Source of the DNA: Brevundimonas albigilva
GTDB lineage: Bacteria > Pseudomonadota > Alphaproteobacteria > Caulobacterales > Caulobacteraceae
Length of the DNA stretch: 64,000 nucleotides
NCBI RefSeq assembly: GCF_023503965.1
Contig: NZ_CP097298.1
Coordinates: 2,892,501 to 2,956,500 of the forward strand
Direction: 5' to 3'
A model generated the notes under the pieces. The model worked only from the letters and a program-made list of their open reading frames with translations, had not been told where the DNA came from and searched no databases. Below, in pieces: positions 10,011 through 18,704 of this stretch; the stretch's first letter is position 1; the number at the start of each line of letters is the position of its first letter. The position numbers and the translations under genes are program-made.

Positions 10011-11326
10011 CCCTGCGCTCCTTCTCCGCCACCGCCGGCGATGTCCGGTCCAGGTTGATCGACTGCTGCTTCACGGACCGGAGCGATATCTGGCCGCCGT
10101 CGAAGGATGTCAGACAGGCGGCCGGTGATGTAGTCGAGCGCCGGCTTCGGCAGATAATGTTCGACGAGATTTTCGAGGCCGCCGAAATGCGATCCGCAAA
10201 GAAGCGAGACTTGGGCCGTTCGGACCTTTTTGCAGAAGTTCTTTAGCCGATCATCGACGCCATAGCTTATGATGACGATGTGCGTGGACGGGATCGAGAG
10301 CATGTCGAGCAACACGCGATTGATATGATCGTCTCCGAACCCATAGCCGTAGGTGACAACAACGGCGTTGGGGCGACAGACGGCTGCCGCCATATCGCGG
10401 AAAATCTCGGCGTAAGGGTAAGCGGTGGTCTCCACGTCCTTTGCAGGGTTGGGATAGATCATCACCGTATCGATTGGACTTTGCGGAATGTCCGTGTGGT
10501 CGTCGGCAGCACCGAAAGGAATGCCGACTCGCCGGATCACTTTCGACGCCTTATCGAACTGCCAGTCGATCGACCCGTGCAGTTTCGACACCCGCACGAC
10601 GCCTTCCATGAACCGAGGCTCGCCTCGAATTCCTGGCGGGTTGTAGTGCATATCCAGTTCGACCCGCGATGATCGAAAAAGCGGATTGAGCGCACCGACG
10701 AAACGATCAACGATCCGAAGACCGGCAAGATCGCAGCCGTGCTCGATCAACCGCTCGTAATTCGTCGTGAAGACGTGCAGGCGCTCGCGGGACGCCGAAC
10801 GACTGGCAAAGCTCAAGAGGAAGGATTGGAGGAGGCTTTCAGCTTTCAGCCGACCATCTTGGTGGGCCCCTGATATGGCCCGTTCCGTCGCCAGAATGCT
10901 GCGCAGGAAATCCAACATCTTGGCATCAATCTGCCTCTTGAACGCCGTTGCAGCTGCCTCGTCTGTGACTGTCAGCCCCTCAAGAACGGCGAGGGCGCTA
11001 CGGAACTGATCTTCGATGTTTGCCGCCCCTCGGCCCATTGATTGAGCGGTGGTCTCAGCGTGCCGATTGATACTTGCATCATAGGCGCTACCGAAGGCGA
11101 TCTGGCCCATGTCTGCCGCTCGGCCGCCAGCGGCAAAAGCGACCGCTGATGTGAACCCGCTGCCCAGCACCAGATTCAGATGCTCGGCTTGGAAGACGGC
11201 CGACAACCAAGGTTCGATATAGCGTCGGGACCGCTCAATGAACTTCTCAAGATCTTCACCCGCAGGCAGATCGTCGACGGCATCGAGGTGCGAGCCGGCC
11301 CTGTAACAGTGCGGTTTCCAATCCAT
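10007..11326 (-). CDS. SIR2-like NADase of a SIR2-HerA system
   Basis: A 439-aa protein with the SIR2 fold signature: nucleotide-binding LVLGSGFTS at about residues 53-60, FTTNY at 186-190 and the KLHGSIDW motif at 248-255 with the catalytic-type His. The start at 11326 is preceded by a GGTGAGG-type ribosome site. The stop overlaps the HerA start (ATGA), so the two are coupled. Family knowledge: such SIR2 proteins consume NAD+ on phage infection in complex with HerA. The SIR2 frame is intact here. Confidence 0.9.
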   Translation of the reverse strand: MDWKPHCYRAGSHLDAVDDLPAGEDLEKFIERSRRYIEPWLSAVFQAEHLNLVLGSGFTSAVAFAAGGRAADMGQIAFGSAYDASINRHAETTAQSMGRGAANIEDQFRSALAVLEGLTVTDEAAATAFKRQIDAKMLDFLRSILATERAISGAHQDGRLKAESLLQSFLLSFASRSASRERLHVFTTNYERLIEHGCDLAGLRIVDRFVGALNPLFRSSRVELDMHYNPPGIRGEPRFMEGVVRVSKLHGSIDWQFDKASKVIRRVGIPFGAADDHTDIPQSPIDTVMIYPNPAKDVETTAYPYAEIFRDMAAAVCRPNAVVVTYGYGFGDDHINRVLLDMLSIPSTHIVIISYGVDDRLKNFCKKVRTAQVSLLCGSHFGGLENLVEHYLPKPALDYITGRLSDILRRRPDIAPVREAAVDQPGPDIAGGGGEGAQG

Positions 11327-11863
11327 CGCCTCACCCCTGACTTTTCCCGATGTTGGAGGTTCGGGCCCTCTACGACAAGTTGAACGGTAAAGTGTGCGAG
11401 ACTCAAGGTCGGTCGCTATTGGTGCGGGCCCGAGCCACCGCAGGACAACTCCTGGCGGGTCTGGGTGCGATGCTGACTGCTGCCCGCGCGCTCGCTTGGT
11501 GCGGATCCCTCAATGGTGCCAAGGTCCGATACCGGGCGATCGAGGCAACAAAGACGCCAAAACAGAGAGGGCAAGATAAAAGCCACAAGGTGCGGCGGGG
11601 GTGGGGTGATGATTCCTCGTCGTATTTCAACTTGATAGGTCAAGGCGTGCGCCGAGCGTGCACCTTGCCTTGGCGGTCATCTCTTTGAAGCGGCGCGGTA
11701 AATCGCGCCTTTTCTGTGCGTCTTGGCTGTCTGAGCGGACCGGGCCGCTCTCGGCCGGTCAAGGGCGGCTGCGCCGTCGCGGAGCGATGAGCACGTGCCG
11801 CGCTCACCCCTGACAGGCCTTTCGCGGCCCGGCGTGGGTCCGCCATAACGACGCTGGTGAAGA
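11327..11863. other. 537-bp intergenic region
   Basis: No convincing gene is seen between the SIR2 start and the XRE gene. Several overlapping open frames exist on both strands but lack family motifs, ribosome sites and coding-like composition. The SIR2 promoter should lie near the left end. A hairpin with a T tract at 11692-11713 is listed separately. Confidence 0.6.
11692..11713 (+). terminator. Candidate intrinsic terminator
   Basis: GGCGCG (11692-11697) pairs with CGCGCC (11704-11709) around a 6-nt loop and is followed by TTTT. No obvious plus-strand gene precedes it, so its purpose is unclear. Confidence 0.5.
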
Positions 11864-12093
11864 TCAGGCCTTCAGTCGAACGCCTGGTCCGCCAGCAGCG
11901 TCTGCTGGAATGAACACGACACCAGCCTCCTCGAGTGAGTTCTGAATCCGCGCCATATTGGTGGTGAGGATTGCGCCTTTGCCGGTCTCAAATCGCAGGA
12001 TGGTGGAGTCCGCGACACCGGATCGTTCTGCCAACTCGCGAACGCTAATCCGAGCGCAGCACGGGCCATACGAACCTGCACAGCATGCATCAT
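11864..12093 (-). pseudogene. XRE-family helix-turn-helix regulator, frameshifted
   Basis: The product would begin MMHAVQVRMARAALG and continue in another frame with SVRELAERSGVADSTILRFETGKG and end with IPADAAGGPGVRLK, a common small (about 75 aa) XRE regulator in alphaproteobacteria. One base is missing near 12046-12050. It is divergent from the three-gene operon at 12229-13618. A perfect 8-bp inverted repeat lies just upstream of its start, so it is probably an autoregulator controlling that operon. Confidence 0.8.
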
Positions 12094-12097
12094 GACT

Positions 12098-12125
12098 GAA
12101 ATTCCTCTCTTGATGATGGAATTTC
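12098..12125. promoter_or_regulatory. Inverted-repeat operator candidate for the XRE regulator
   Basis: GAAATTCC (12098-12105) and GGAATTTC (12118-12125) are perfect inverted repeats separated by 12 bp, directly upstream of the XRE gene. Another GAAATTC occurs at 12141-12147. The position between divergent genes fits autoregulation; binding is inferred. Confidence 0.5.
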
Positions 12126-12228
12126 GTTGACATCGTCGCTGAAATTCGGTCGAGTGTAATGGAGATTCCATCAAACTCCACCGTTCAGCGATGACTGGGC
12201 GACCGAGCGTTTGCGCGGGAGGTTCCGC

Positions 12229-12609
12229 ATGCCTGATTTCCAGAGGGTATCTTGGCACCAACAATGGCTGGCGCTCAATGACGAGTATGCCCGGCAGTTA
12301 GACACTTGGGCGGTGGCCTTGGCGCGGCTTGAGCGCCAGCCGGGTTGGTTTGCCCTGTCAGACGCGGATCGCGATAGGGCGGAGCGGGCCTGCGGACTTA
12401 CTGACACAAACACCCGCCTGCGGTTGATGGACCGCCGCCTTCGCCGCTGGTTACGCTTTCTGCCCAAGGTACCGGCTCAGGATATCGAGGGCGTCATTGC
12501 GAACCTGCAAGTCGCTGAACGCCTCCTGGCGCCGGAAGAAAACCGCATCGTGCATGGACTGATCGTCAGGGCCGCCCGCGATCTCTCACGTTTGAAGCAT
12601 CCGTCGTGA
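12229..12609 (+). CDS. Hypothetical protein, first gene of an XRE-linked operon
   Basis: A 126-aa product rich in Arg, Leu and Trp, with no domain I recognise. The start at 12229 is chosen because GGGAGG lies about seven bases upstream. Its stop overlaps the GTG start of the next gene (GTGA), and that gene overlaps the third, so the three are one tightly coupled operon divergent from the XRE regulator. Such architecture is common for toxin-antitoxin or defence cassettes, but no catalytic motif is seen. Confidence 0.6.
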   Translation: MPDFQRVSWHQQWLALNDEYARQLDTWAVALARLERQPGWFALSDADRDRAERACGLTDTNTRLRLMDRRLRRWLRFLPKVPAQDIEGVIANLQVAERLLAPEENRIVHGLIVRAARDLSRLKHPS

Positions 12610-13046
12610 CACGCGCTCGTTGGCGCCCCGATAGACGTTTGGCCCAGGTACTTGCGGGGAACGCCCGGGCTTTCAAGGAAATAGCACAAGCCGGAAACTC
12701 GGAGATTGACGGGTCTCGCGCCTACTATCTGGCTATCGCCACTGAGCTGGCTCTGAAGGCCTATCTTCTTCAGTGCGGGATCACGGACAACTGGAACCGC
12801 ATCCATCTGCGGCATGATCTGAACAAGGCGCTGAGATGCGCTCGTATGGCAGGCCTACGTCATCTGCCAGACGGACTTCCTCAACTGATCGCCACCCTCA
12901 GCCCGCTCTATGCTTCAGGGGCATTATCCTTTGGGCAGGGCAAGCCCGTGCTCCTGATGACGCCGGAAACTGCAGAGGAAGTGGTCGGCGGCCTTCTATC
13001 GGCTGTTGCAACCGCCATGGATGACAACGGGCAGGCAGACACATGA
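12606..13046 (+). CDS. HEPN-like helical protein (tentative)
   Basis: A 146-aa product starting at GTG. The stretch AYYLAIATELALKAYLL followed by HDLNKAL resembles the helical core of HEPN-type proteins, but no clear R-x4-6-H ribonuclease motif is seen, so the match is by overall pattern. It overlaps both neighbours by four bases. If HEPN-like, it could be a toxin or an RNA/nucleotide-binding subunit. Confidence 0.5.
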   Translation: MTRARWRPDRRLAQVLAGNARAFKEIAQAGNSEIDGSRAYYLAIATELALKAYLLQCGITDNWNRIHLRHDLNKALRCARMAGLRHLPDGLPQLIATLSPLYASGALSFGQGKPVLLMTPETAEEVVGGLLSAVATAMDDNGQADT

Positions 13047-13618
13047 ACCGCCAGAAGGCCTCACCACGACGCATTTTAAGGCGCTCAACTGCCGCTGATC
13101 AGAAGCGCGCCCTAGCCAAGGCGATCCTCCAACTCCCGGCCGATCTGCGGGACGTGTTCCTGCTGCACCGGATGGCGGGGCTGTCCTTTGAAGAGATCGG
13201 CCAACAACTCGGCATCAAGCGCACCGTGGTTCAGGCCCATCTGGCGGAAGCCTTGGCGCGGATTGCTCGCGCGGTGCCCCTGATGATGTCTGACATTGGG
13301 CTGGGCTTAGCGATCATTGCTGACAGCCTGCCCGCCAAATCACCGATGTCACTAAATGGCAAAGGACGTTATTTGACTCATATCGGACTTTGGGAGCGTC
13401 CGCTGACGGCATCCAACTACGAATCTGAAGATCGGACGTTCGAATCGTTTCGAGCGCGACGCAAGTGTCGGACGACACAGCAGGCTAGACTCCGACACAG
13501 AAAGTTGGACTCATTGGCCCACATCTCGGGCTCCCAGCATTTTCCAGGGTTTGAAGACTGGACTACCGCTGCAATTGCGGGGCGTTTGGATATGGTTCGG
13601 TCAGCTTCGGGCTCTTAG
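13043..13618 (+). CDS. Sigma-70 region 4-like HTH protein
   Basis: The N-terminal 75 residues contain QLPADLRDVFLLHRMAGLSF and EEIGQQLGIKRTVVQAHLAEAL, the sigma region 4 / LuxR-like HTH seen in ECF sigma factors, but region 2 is absent. Such stand-alone region-4 proteins are frequent on alphaproteobacterial islands. The C-terminal 100 residues look non-conserved and may be readthrough after a lost stop or frameshift. It overlaps the preceding gene (ATGA) and ends the operon. Confidence 0.7.
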   Translation: MNRQKASPRRILRRSTAADQKRALAKAILQLPADLRDVFLLHRMAGLSFEEIGQQLGIKRTVVQAHLAEALARIARAVPLMMSDIGLGLAIIADSLPAKSPMSLNGKGRYLTHIGLWERPLTASNYESEDRTFESFRARRKCRTTQQARLRHRKLDSLAHISGSQHFPGFEDWTTAAIAGRLDMVRSASGS

Positions 13619-13678
13619 GTTCAGGACCCATTGATGTGAGGCGCTGGATCTGTATCTGATTGATGAATAAGGGAAATA

Positions 13679-13730
13679 TGGTGGGCGCGCTAGGGCTCGA
13701 ACCTGGGACCCGCTGATTAAGAGTCAGCTG
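13679..13730 (-). pseudogene. tRNA-Lys (CTT) 3' remnant, attachment-site scar
   Basis: On the minus strand the stretch reads as the anticodon arm with loop CTCTTAA, the variable and T arms, the 3' acceptor strand and encoded CCA of tRNA-Lys. The 5' acceptor and D arm are missing. Such a truncated 3' tRNA half is the usual product of integration into a tRNA gene, so a tRNA-Lys-targeting element once ended here and was later embedded in the present island. Confidence 0.75.
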
Positions 13731-14132
13731 GTTGACGGCAGTGTTCGCTTGAAGCCGGGGCCTTTATGGGGGTATTTTGGGGTATCCTCGGGCAGTGCGA
13801 AATCAGGCAAGACCCCAGCCGCGATCTGTGGCTCACAGCCGGATTCTCACGCTAGTGCAACGGCGTGCCCCAGCCCTTCCGCAACGGGATTGGTCGGAAA
13901 GATCCCAATTATTTAACGTGAGTTCGAGTCCCGCCTGAGGATCCGAACAGAGGTGGCCGACTTTGGGGCAGGGGACGACACAACCTTTTCATTCCTAGGA
14001 TGAGCGCTTTGTGCCCCACATCCGGCCGTTCGGCCTTGTCGCCGACGATCCCGAAAGCCGCCCTTTGTTCCGCCAGCGCTCAACTGGTTCAGACCCGACA
14101 TTGCGCTCACGGCCCAACAGGTGTGGCCACCA
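13731..14132. other. Intergenic region next to the tRNA-Lys scar
   Basis: No supported gene. Next to the scar is a G/T-rich stretch with GGGGGTATTTTGGGGTA near 13767-13783, of the kind seen beside integrase attachment sites. The rest looks like recombined junk DNA; short open frames here carry no motif. Confidence 0.5.
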
Positions 14133-15011
14133 TTATGTTCGGAGTGCAGCAATCAGCGCGTCCCGAGCCATGGCCACGCGCGGGTGTCGCAGCGATGAGC
14201 GTGCCCAGACGAGGTAGTAAGCGTTGCGCGGCACCGTGACCGGGGCGGGTATCTCGATCAGCGTGCAGGCAGCGCGTTCGCTGCGGGTGAGATAGCCGGG
14301 CATCACCGTCCAGCCGAGACCCGCGCACAATCCCGATCGCAATACTCTCAAATCGGGCGCGGTCAACGCGGGCTGGCTCGTCAGCTCGAGCTGGTTTGCA
14401 TGGAGCCAGGTTCGCAGCAGCGGCCGGTCGAGGTCGTAGGCGAGGTGGGCCGTCCGGTTGAGCCCGTCGGCAAGCGGCAATTCGGCAATCCGCATGGCCA
14501 CGGCGGGTGAGGCTACGGCGCGCAGATGCTCTTCGCCCAGCGCATGGAAGGCCAACCGCGGATCTTCGGGTTGCGAGGCGGTGACGGCCAGGTGCACCTT
14601 ATCTTCGAGGAGCATGGCATAAAGCGCCTCGCGCCCGCCGATATGCAGCCGCAGGTCCAGCCCTGCTTCCAGCAGCGGAGCCAGTCGGGGCGTGATCATT
14701 TCGCCCAGCAGGTCCGACGGCGCGGCGATGTGGACCGTGCCCGAGATGCGGGACGAACGGGCCCGCGCGCTGGCCAGTGCCGATTCCGCCGTATCGAGGC
14801 TGCTTCCGATTGAAGCAGCGAGATCGTCGGCGATCGCTGTCGGTCGGACGCCGCGCGAATGGCGATCGAACAAGGGACGGCCCAGTTGCGCCTCGAGCGA
14901 TGCGATGTGCTGCGACGCCGCCGGTTGGGTGATGCCGATTGCCCGGGCCGCCTCGCTCAGTGAACGACGGCGGTAGACTTCGACGAAGGTGCGCAACTGC
15001 AGGAGAGACAT
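14133..15011 (-). CDS. LysR-type transcriptional regulator
   Basis: A 292-aa product with the N-terminal winged HTH (LRTFVEVYRRRSLSEAARAIGITQPAASQHIASLE) and a C-terminal effector domain with IPAPVTVPRNAYYLVWA. The start at 15011 (MSLLQLRTF) fits family alignments; a start at 15047 is also open. It is divergent from the DJ-1/glyoxalase/OYE genes, and a palindrome lies just before its start, so it probably senses an electrophile or metabolite and controls that operon. Confidence 0.9.
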   Translation of the reverse strand: MSLLQLRTFVEVYRRRSLSEAARAIGITQPAASQHIASLEAQLGRPLFDRHSRGVRPTAIADDLAASIGSSLDTAESALASARARSSRISGTVHIAAPSDLLGEMITPRLAPLLEAGLDLRLHIGGREALYAMLLEDKVHLAVTASQPEDPRLAFHALGEEHLRAVASPAVAMRIAELPLADGLNRTAHLAYDLDRPLLRTWLHANQLELTSQPALTAPDLRVLRSGLCAGLGWTVMPGYLTRSERAACTLIEIPAPVTVPRNAYYLVWARSSLRHPRVAMARDALIAALRT

Positions 15012-15029
15012 TCCGGTTCCATAACCGGA
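15012..15029. promoter_or_regulatory. LysR-box-like palindrome
   Basis: TCCGGTTCCATAACCGGA is an inverted repeat (TCCGGTT/AACCGGA around 4 bp) with the T-N11-A pattern, directly upstream of the LysR start in the divergent region. It is a likely autoregulatory site; function is inferred. Confidence 0.5.
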
Positions 15030-15107
15030 TTTATGGCCGTCCGCCATTCCCGCTGGATTTCATGATGCCGTTCCCTGCGTATCTAAGCCGCCGAAAGGAA
15101 CGATTGA

Positions 15108-15918
15108 ATGCAAAATCGCCGCCAACTGCTGAAAGCACTCACCGCTGTCTTTGTGGCGGGTGCGGCTGCGCCGGTTGCGTTTGCTCGTGTCCCCGACATC
15201 AATGGAAAAGGACAGTTGACGATGACCCGCATTCTCATGGTGGCCACCTCCGCCGACCGAATGATTCCCGGCACCGAACCGACGGGTGTCTGGCTCGAGG
15301 AACTTACCACCCCGTATTATGCCTTCCGCGATGCGGGCGCCGAGGTGACGCTGGCCTCGATCAAGGGCGGCGCCATCCCCGTCGACCAGCGCAGCGTCAA
15401 CGCCGACGGCGAGAACGACGCTTCGGTCGAGCGCTATCTTAAGGACGAGGCCCTGAAGGCCGAGGTTACCAGCACCCCTGTATTCACAAGCATCGATCCC
15501 GCCGGCTACGACGCGCTGTTCCTGCCCGGCGGCCACGGCACCATGTTCGATTACCCCGGCAGCGACGAACTGGCGCGCCTGGTCGAACGCTTCGACCGCG
15601 AAGGCAAGATCGTCGCCGCCGTCTGCCATGGACCGGCGGGGCTGGTCTCAGCGAAAAGGCCGATGGCACGCCTTCTTCGTCGCCGATCGCCGTGTCGCGG
15701 GCTTCACCGACAGCGAGGAACGCGCGGTCGGCCTCGATCAGGCGGTGCCGTTCCTGCTCGAAACGCGTCTCAAGGAACTCGGCGGCAAGCACGAGGGCGG
15801 CCCCGATTTTGCCCCCTTCGCCCTGCGCGACGGCAATCTGGTGACCGGCCAGAACCCCGCCAGCGCTACCCGCACCGCGGAGCTCGTGATGGAAGCCCTC
15901 AAGGACAAGGTCGCCTGA
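15108..15918 (+). pseudogene. DJ-1/PfpI-family (Hsp31-like) protein with Tat-like leader, frameshifted
   Basis: The leader contains NRRQLLKALTAVFVAGAAAPVAFA, a twin-arginine-like signal; a cytoplasmic start at 15222 (MTRILMVATS) is the alternative. The core has LFLPGGHGTMFD and VAAVCHGPAGLVSA with the nucleophile Cys. After this the frame breaks twice (near 15650 and 15670, at AAAA and CCTTC); the final frame gives FFVADRRVAGFTDSEE to 15918. Family members act as glyoxalase III, chaperones or deglycases. It is first in an operon with a VOC protein, an OYE and a lipoprotein. Confidence 0.85.
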
Positions 15919-15920
15919 TC

Positions 15921-16375
15921 ATGCGCTATCTCCACACCATGGTGCGCGTCGCCGATCCCGAGGCGGCGATCCGTTTCTTCACGCTGCTGGGTCTCAAGGA
16001 AACCCGGCGCATGGAGAACCAGGCCGGGCGTTACACGCTGATCTACCTTGCCGCCGACGAGGATTTCCGCGGCGACGGCGAGCAGGGCGATGCCGAGGTC
16101 GAGCTGACGTACAACTGGCCGCCGGAGGATGGCAGCGCTTCCGAGAAATACACGGGCGGCCGAAACTTCGGCCATCTCGCCTACGGGGTCGACGACATCT
16201 ACGAAACGTGCGCGCGGCTGCAGGCGGGCGGCGTGACGATCAATCGCCCCCGCGTGACGGATACATGGCGTTCGTCCGCTCGCCGGACGGGATCTCGATC
16301 GAACTGCTGCAGAAGGGCGAACACAAGGCTCCGGCCGAACCCTGGGCCTCCATGCCCAACACGGGCGAATGGTGA
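15921..16375 (+). pseudogene. Glyoxalase I / VOC-family protein, frameshifted near the C-terminus
   Basis: From ATG 15921 the product has [27 protein letters not shown] and [10 protein letters not shown], carrying the His, Glu and His metal ligands of glyoxalase I. After NRP near 16245-16252 the frame shifts; restoring one base gives [22 protein letters not shown] with the fourth ligand Glu, ending at 16375. The reaction would be glutathione-methylglyoxal adduct to S-lactoylglutathione. Its TGA overlaps the next ATG. Confidence 0.85.
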
Positions 16376-17481
16376 TGGCGAAATTGTTCGAACCGATTGA
16401 GGTTGGCGGGCTGCGGCTCGCCAACCGCATCGTCATCGCGCCGATGTGCCAGTATTCGGCAGTCGACGGCGCGATGACCGACTGGCACCAGATGCATCTC
16501 GGCCAGTTGGCGCTCTCGGGCGCGGGCGCGCTGACGATAGAGGCGACCGCGGTCAGCCCGGAAGGGCGCATCACCTACGGTGACGTCGGCCTGTACGATG
16601 ACCGTACCGAAGCGGCGATGCGAAGCGTGCTCGAAAGTGTGCGCCGTTGGTCGGACATGCCGCTGATCATCCAGCTGGCCCATGCCGGCCGCAAGGCGAG
16701 CTGCGCCAAGCCGTGGCAAGGCGGAACGCAGATCGCCCCCGATGCGGAGAATGGCTGGCAGACCGTGGCACCCAGCGCCATTCCCTTCGCTCCGGACGAC
16801 AATCCCCCTGTCGAACTGGACAAGTCAGGGCTTGCCCGCATCCGGGAGGCGTTCGCGGATGCCGCCCGGCGCGCCGGCAGGCTCGGCATCGAAGCCATCC
16901 AGATCCACGTCGCGCATGGCTATCTGCTCCACGAGTTTCTTTCGCCGATCTCCAACCGGCGCGGCGACGAATACGGCGGCAGCCTCGACAACCGGATGCG
17001 GTTCCCGCTCGAAGTGTTCGATGACGTGCGCGAAGCGTTTCCGGCCGACCGCCCGGTGACCGTCCGCGTTTCTGGGACCGACTGGGTTGAAGGCGGCTGG
17101 ACAGCGGAGGAAACCGCATTGTTTGCACAGGAGCTGGAGCGGCGCGGTTGTTCGGCAATCCACGTCTCCGGCGGCGGCCTCGACCCGCGCCAGCAGATCC
17201 CTGTCGGTCCCGGCTATCAGGTGCCGCTGGCGCGGACGGTCAAGGACGCGGTCTCCATGCCTGTCGTGGCGGTCGGAATGATCACCGATCCGCACCAGGC
17301 GGAGCGCATCCTCGAAGACGGGCATGCCGACGCCATAGCGATAGCCCGCGCTGCGCTGTGGGAGCCGCGTTGGCCCTGGCACGCCGCCGCCGCGCTTGGC
17401 GCATCGGTCAAGGCGCCCCCGCAATATCTCCGGTCCGAGCCCCACGAAGCGGGCCGCATCCTCGAGGAAATGACCCCATGA
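16375..17481 (+). CDS. NADH:flavin oxidoreductase, old yellow enzyme family (YqjM-like)
   Basis: A 368-aa FMN-dependent ene-reductase. It shows APMCQYSA with the Cys of the class III (YqjM-type) OYE active site, QLAHAGRK, the substrate-binding HVAHGYLLHEFLSP His pair and the FMN phosphate region near the C-terminus. It reduces activated C=C bonds of enals, quinones or nitro compounds. Start 16375 overlaps the previous stop; the alternative ATG at 16369 adds two residues. It overlaps the following lipoprotein gene by ATGA. Confidence 0.92.
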   Translation: MAKLFEPIEVGGLRLANRIVIAPMCQYSAVDGAMTDWHQMHLGQLALSGAGALTIEATAVSPEGRITYGDVGLYDDRTEAAMRSVLESVRRWSDMPLIIQLAHAGRKASCAKPWQGGTQIAPDAENGWQTVAPSAIPFAPDDNPPVELDKSGLARIREAFADAARRAGRLGIEAIQIHVAHGYLLHEFLSPISNRRGDEYGGSLDNRMRFPLEVFDDVREAFPADRPVTVRVSGTDWVEGGWTAEETALFAQELERRGCSAIHVSGGGLDPRQQIPVGPGYQVPLARTVKDAVSMPVVAVGMITDPHQAERILEDGHADAIAIARAALWEPRWPWHAAAALGASVKAPPQYLRSEPHEAGRILEEMTP

Positions 17482-18629
17482 AAACCTCCGTCAAACTGCT
17501 TCTTGCCGCTGGCGCTGCCCTCTCGCTTGCCGCCTGCTCGACGACCCGCGAGGGTGCATCCGCGCCCCAGATCGAACAGGTCGCGACCTTCGATGGCGCG
17601 ATGCCGACTGGCGTGACCGTCGCCCCCAACGGGCGCATCTTCGTCAACTTCCCGCAATGGGGCGACAACGCGCCGTTCACGGTTGCCGAGCTGGTCGACG
17701 GCAAGGCGGTGCCTTATCCCGACGCCGCGACCAACCAGCCCGATCCGGCCGACCCGGCTGGGCATTTCATCTCGGTGCAGAGCGTGGTGGCCGACGGCGC
17801 CAATCGCCTCTGGGTGCTCGACACGGCGGCGCCCAAATTCTCTCAACCACAGGCCGGCGGTGCAAAGCTGGTGGCAATCGACCTTGCGACCGACCGGGTG
17901 GTGAAGACGATCGTCCTGCCGCCCAGCGTGGTGCTGCCCACGACCTACCTCAACGACGTGCGCTTCGATCTGCGTCAGGGCGCCGAGGGCGTCGCCTACA
18001 TCACCGACAGCAGCAACGAGGGGATCGGCGGCATCATCGTCGTCGATATCGCAAGCGGGCGGGCGATCCGGCGCCTGTCGAACCATGCGACGACCAACCC
18101 CGAGCCCGGCTTCACCCCGGTTGTCGATGGCGCGGTGCTCATGAACCGCCCGGCTGACGGCCCCACGACGCCGGTCACGATCGCAAGCGACGCGATTGCG
18201 CTCAGCGCCGACGGCAGCCTGCTGTATTATGGTCCGCTGTCGGGTCGCACGCTTCACGCGGTGCCCACGGCGTTGTTGCGCGATCCCGCGGTGTCCGAGG
18301 AGGAGCTGGGCCGCGCGGTCCGCAGCCTGGGGCGCAAAGGCGCCTCGGACGGGATAGCCGAGGACGACAAGGGCCGCGTGTTCGCCGGCGATTACGAGAA
18401 CAACGCAATCCGCGTGCTCGACCAGGGCCGCTGGACGACGGTGGTCAGCAACCCGCGCATCAGCTGGCCCGACACGCTGTCGATCGGCACCGACGGATAT
18501 CTCTACTTCACCGCCAACCAGCTCCACCGCCAGCCCGGCTTCCACGGCGGCCGAGACCTGCGCCGCAAGCCCTACGAGCTGCTCCGCATCAAGGTGGGCG
18601 CCGCTCCCGTCCTGTTGCGCTCGCGGTGA
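17478..18629 (+). CDS. Lipoprotein with major-royal-jelly/SMP-30-like beta-propeller
   Basis: The 383-aa product starts with a lipoprotein signal ending LSLAACS (lipobox Cys about residue 19). The body has repeating blades: DGAMPTGVTVAPNGRIFVNFP, NRLWVLDT, TYLNDVRFDL, AYITDSS, LSADGSLLYYGP and DGIAEDDKGRVFAGDYE. This matches major royal jelly / yellow-like propellers related to lactonases. It is probably periplasmic and may hydrolyse or bind a sugar lactone; no substrate can be assigned. Confidence 0.85.
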   Translation: MKTSVKLLLAAGAALSLAACSTTREGASAPQIEQVATFDGAMPTGVTVAPNGRIFVNFPQWGDNAPFTVAELVDGKAVPYPDAATNQPDPADPAGHFISVQSVVADGANRLWVLDTAAPKFSQPQAGGAKLVAIDLATDRVVKTIVLPPSVVLPTTYLNDVRFDLRQGAEGVAYITDSSNEGIGGIIVVDIASGRAIRRLSNHATTNPEPGFTPVVDGAVLMNRPADGPTTPVTIASDAIALSADGSLLYYGPLSGRTLHAVPTALLRDPAVSEEELGRAVRSLGRKGASDGIAEDDKGRVFAGDYENNAIRVLDQGRWTTVVSNPRISWPDTLSIGTDGYLYFTANQLHRQPGFHGGRDLRRKPYELLRIKVGAAPVLLRSR

Positions 18630-18704
18630 CCCCACCAGGCCGGGCGGGCTCCCGCGGAGCCGCGATCCGGCGAAAATCAACAATTGACTTGAAGGAATAC
18701 AGTC

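Noticed and set aside
13900..13960. A possible second tRNA T-arm (GAGTTCGAGTCCCGCC near 13920)
   Set aside because: Only one arm is visible, with no acceptor or anticodon arm, so it cannot be called a tRNA remnant.
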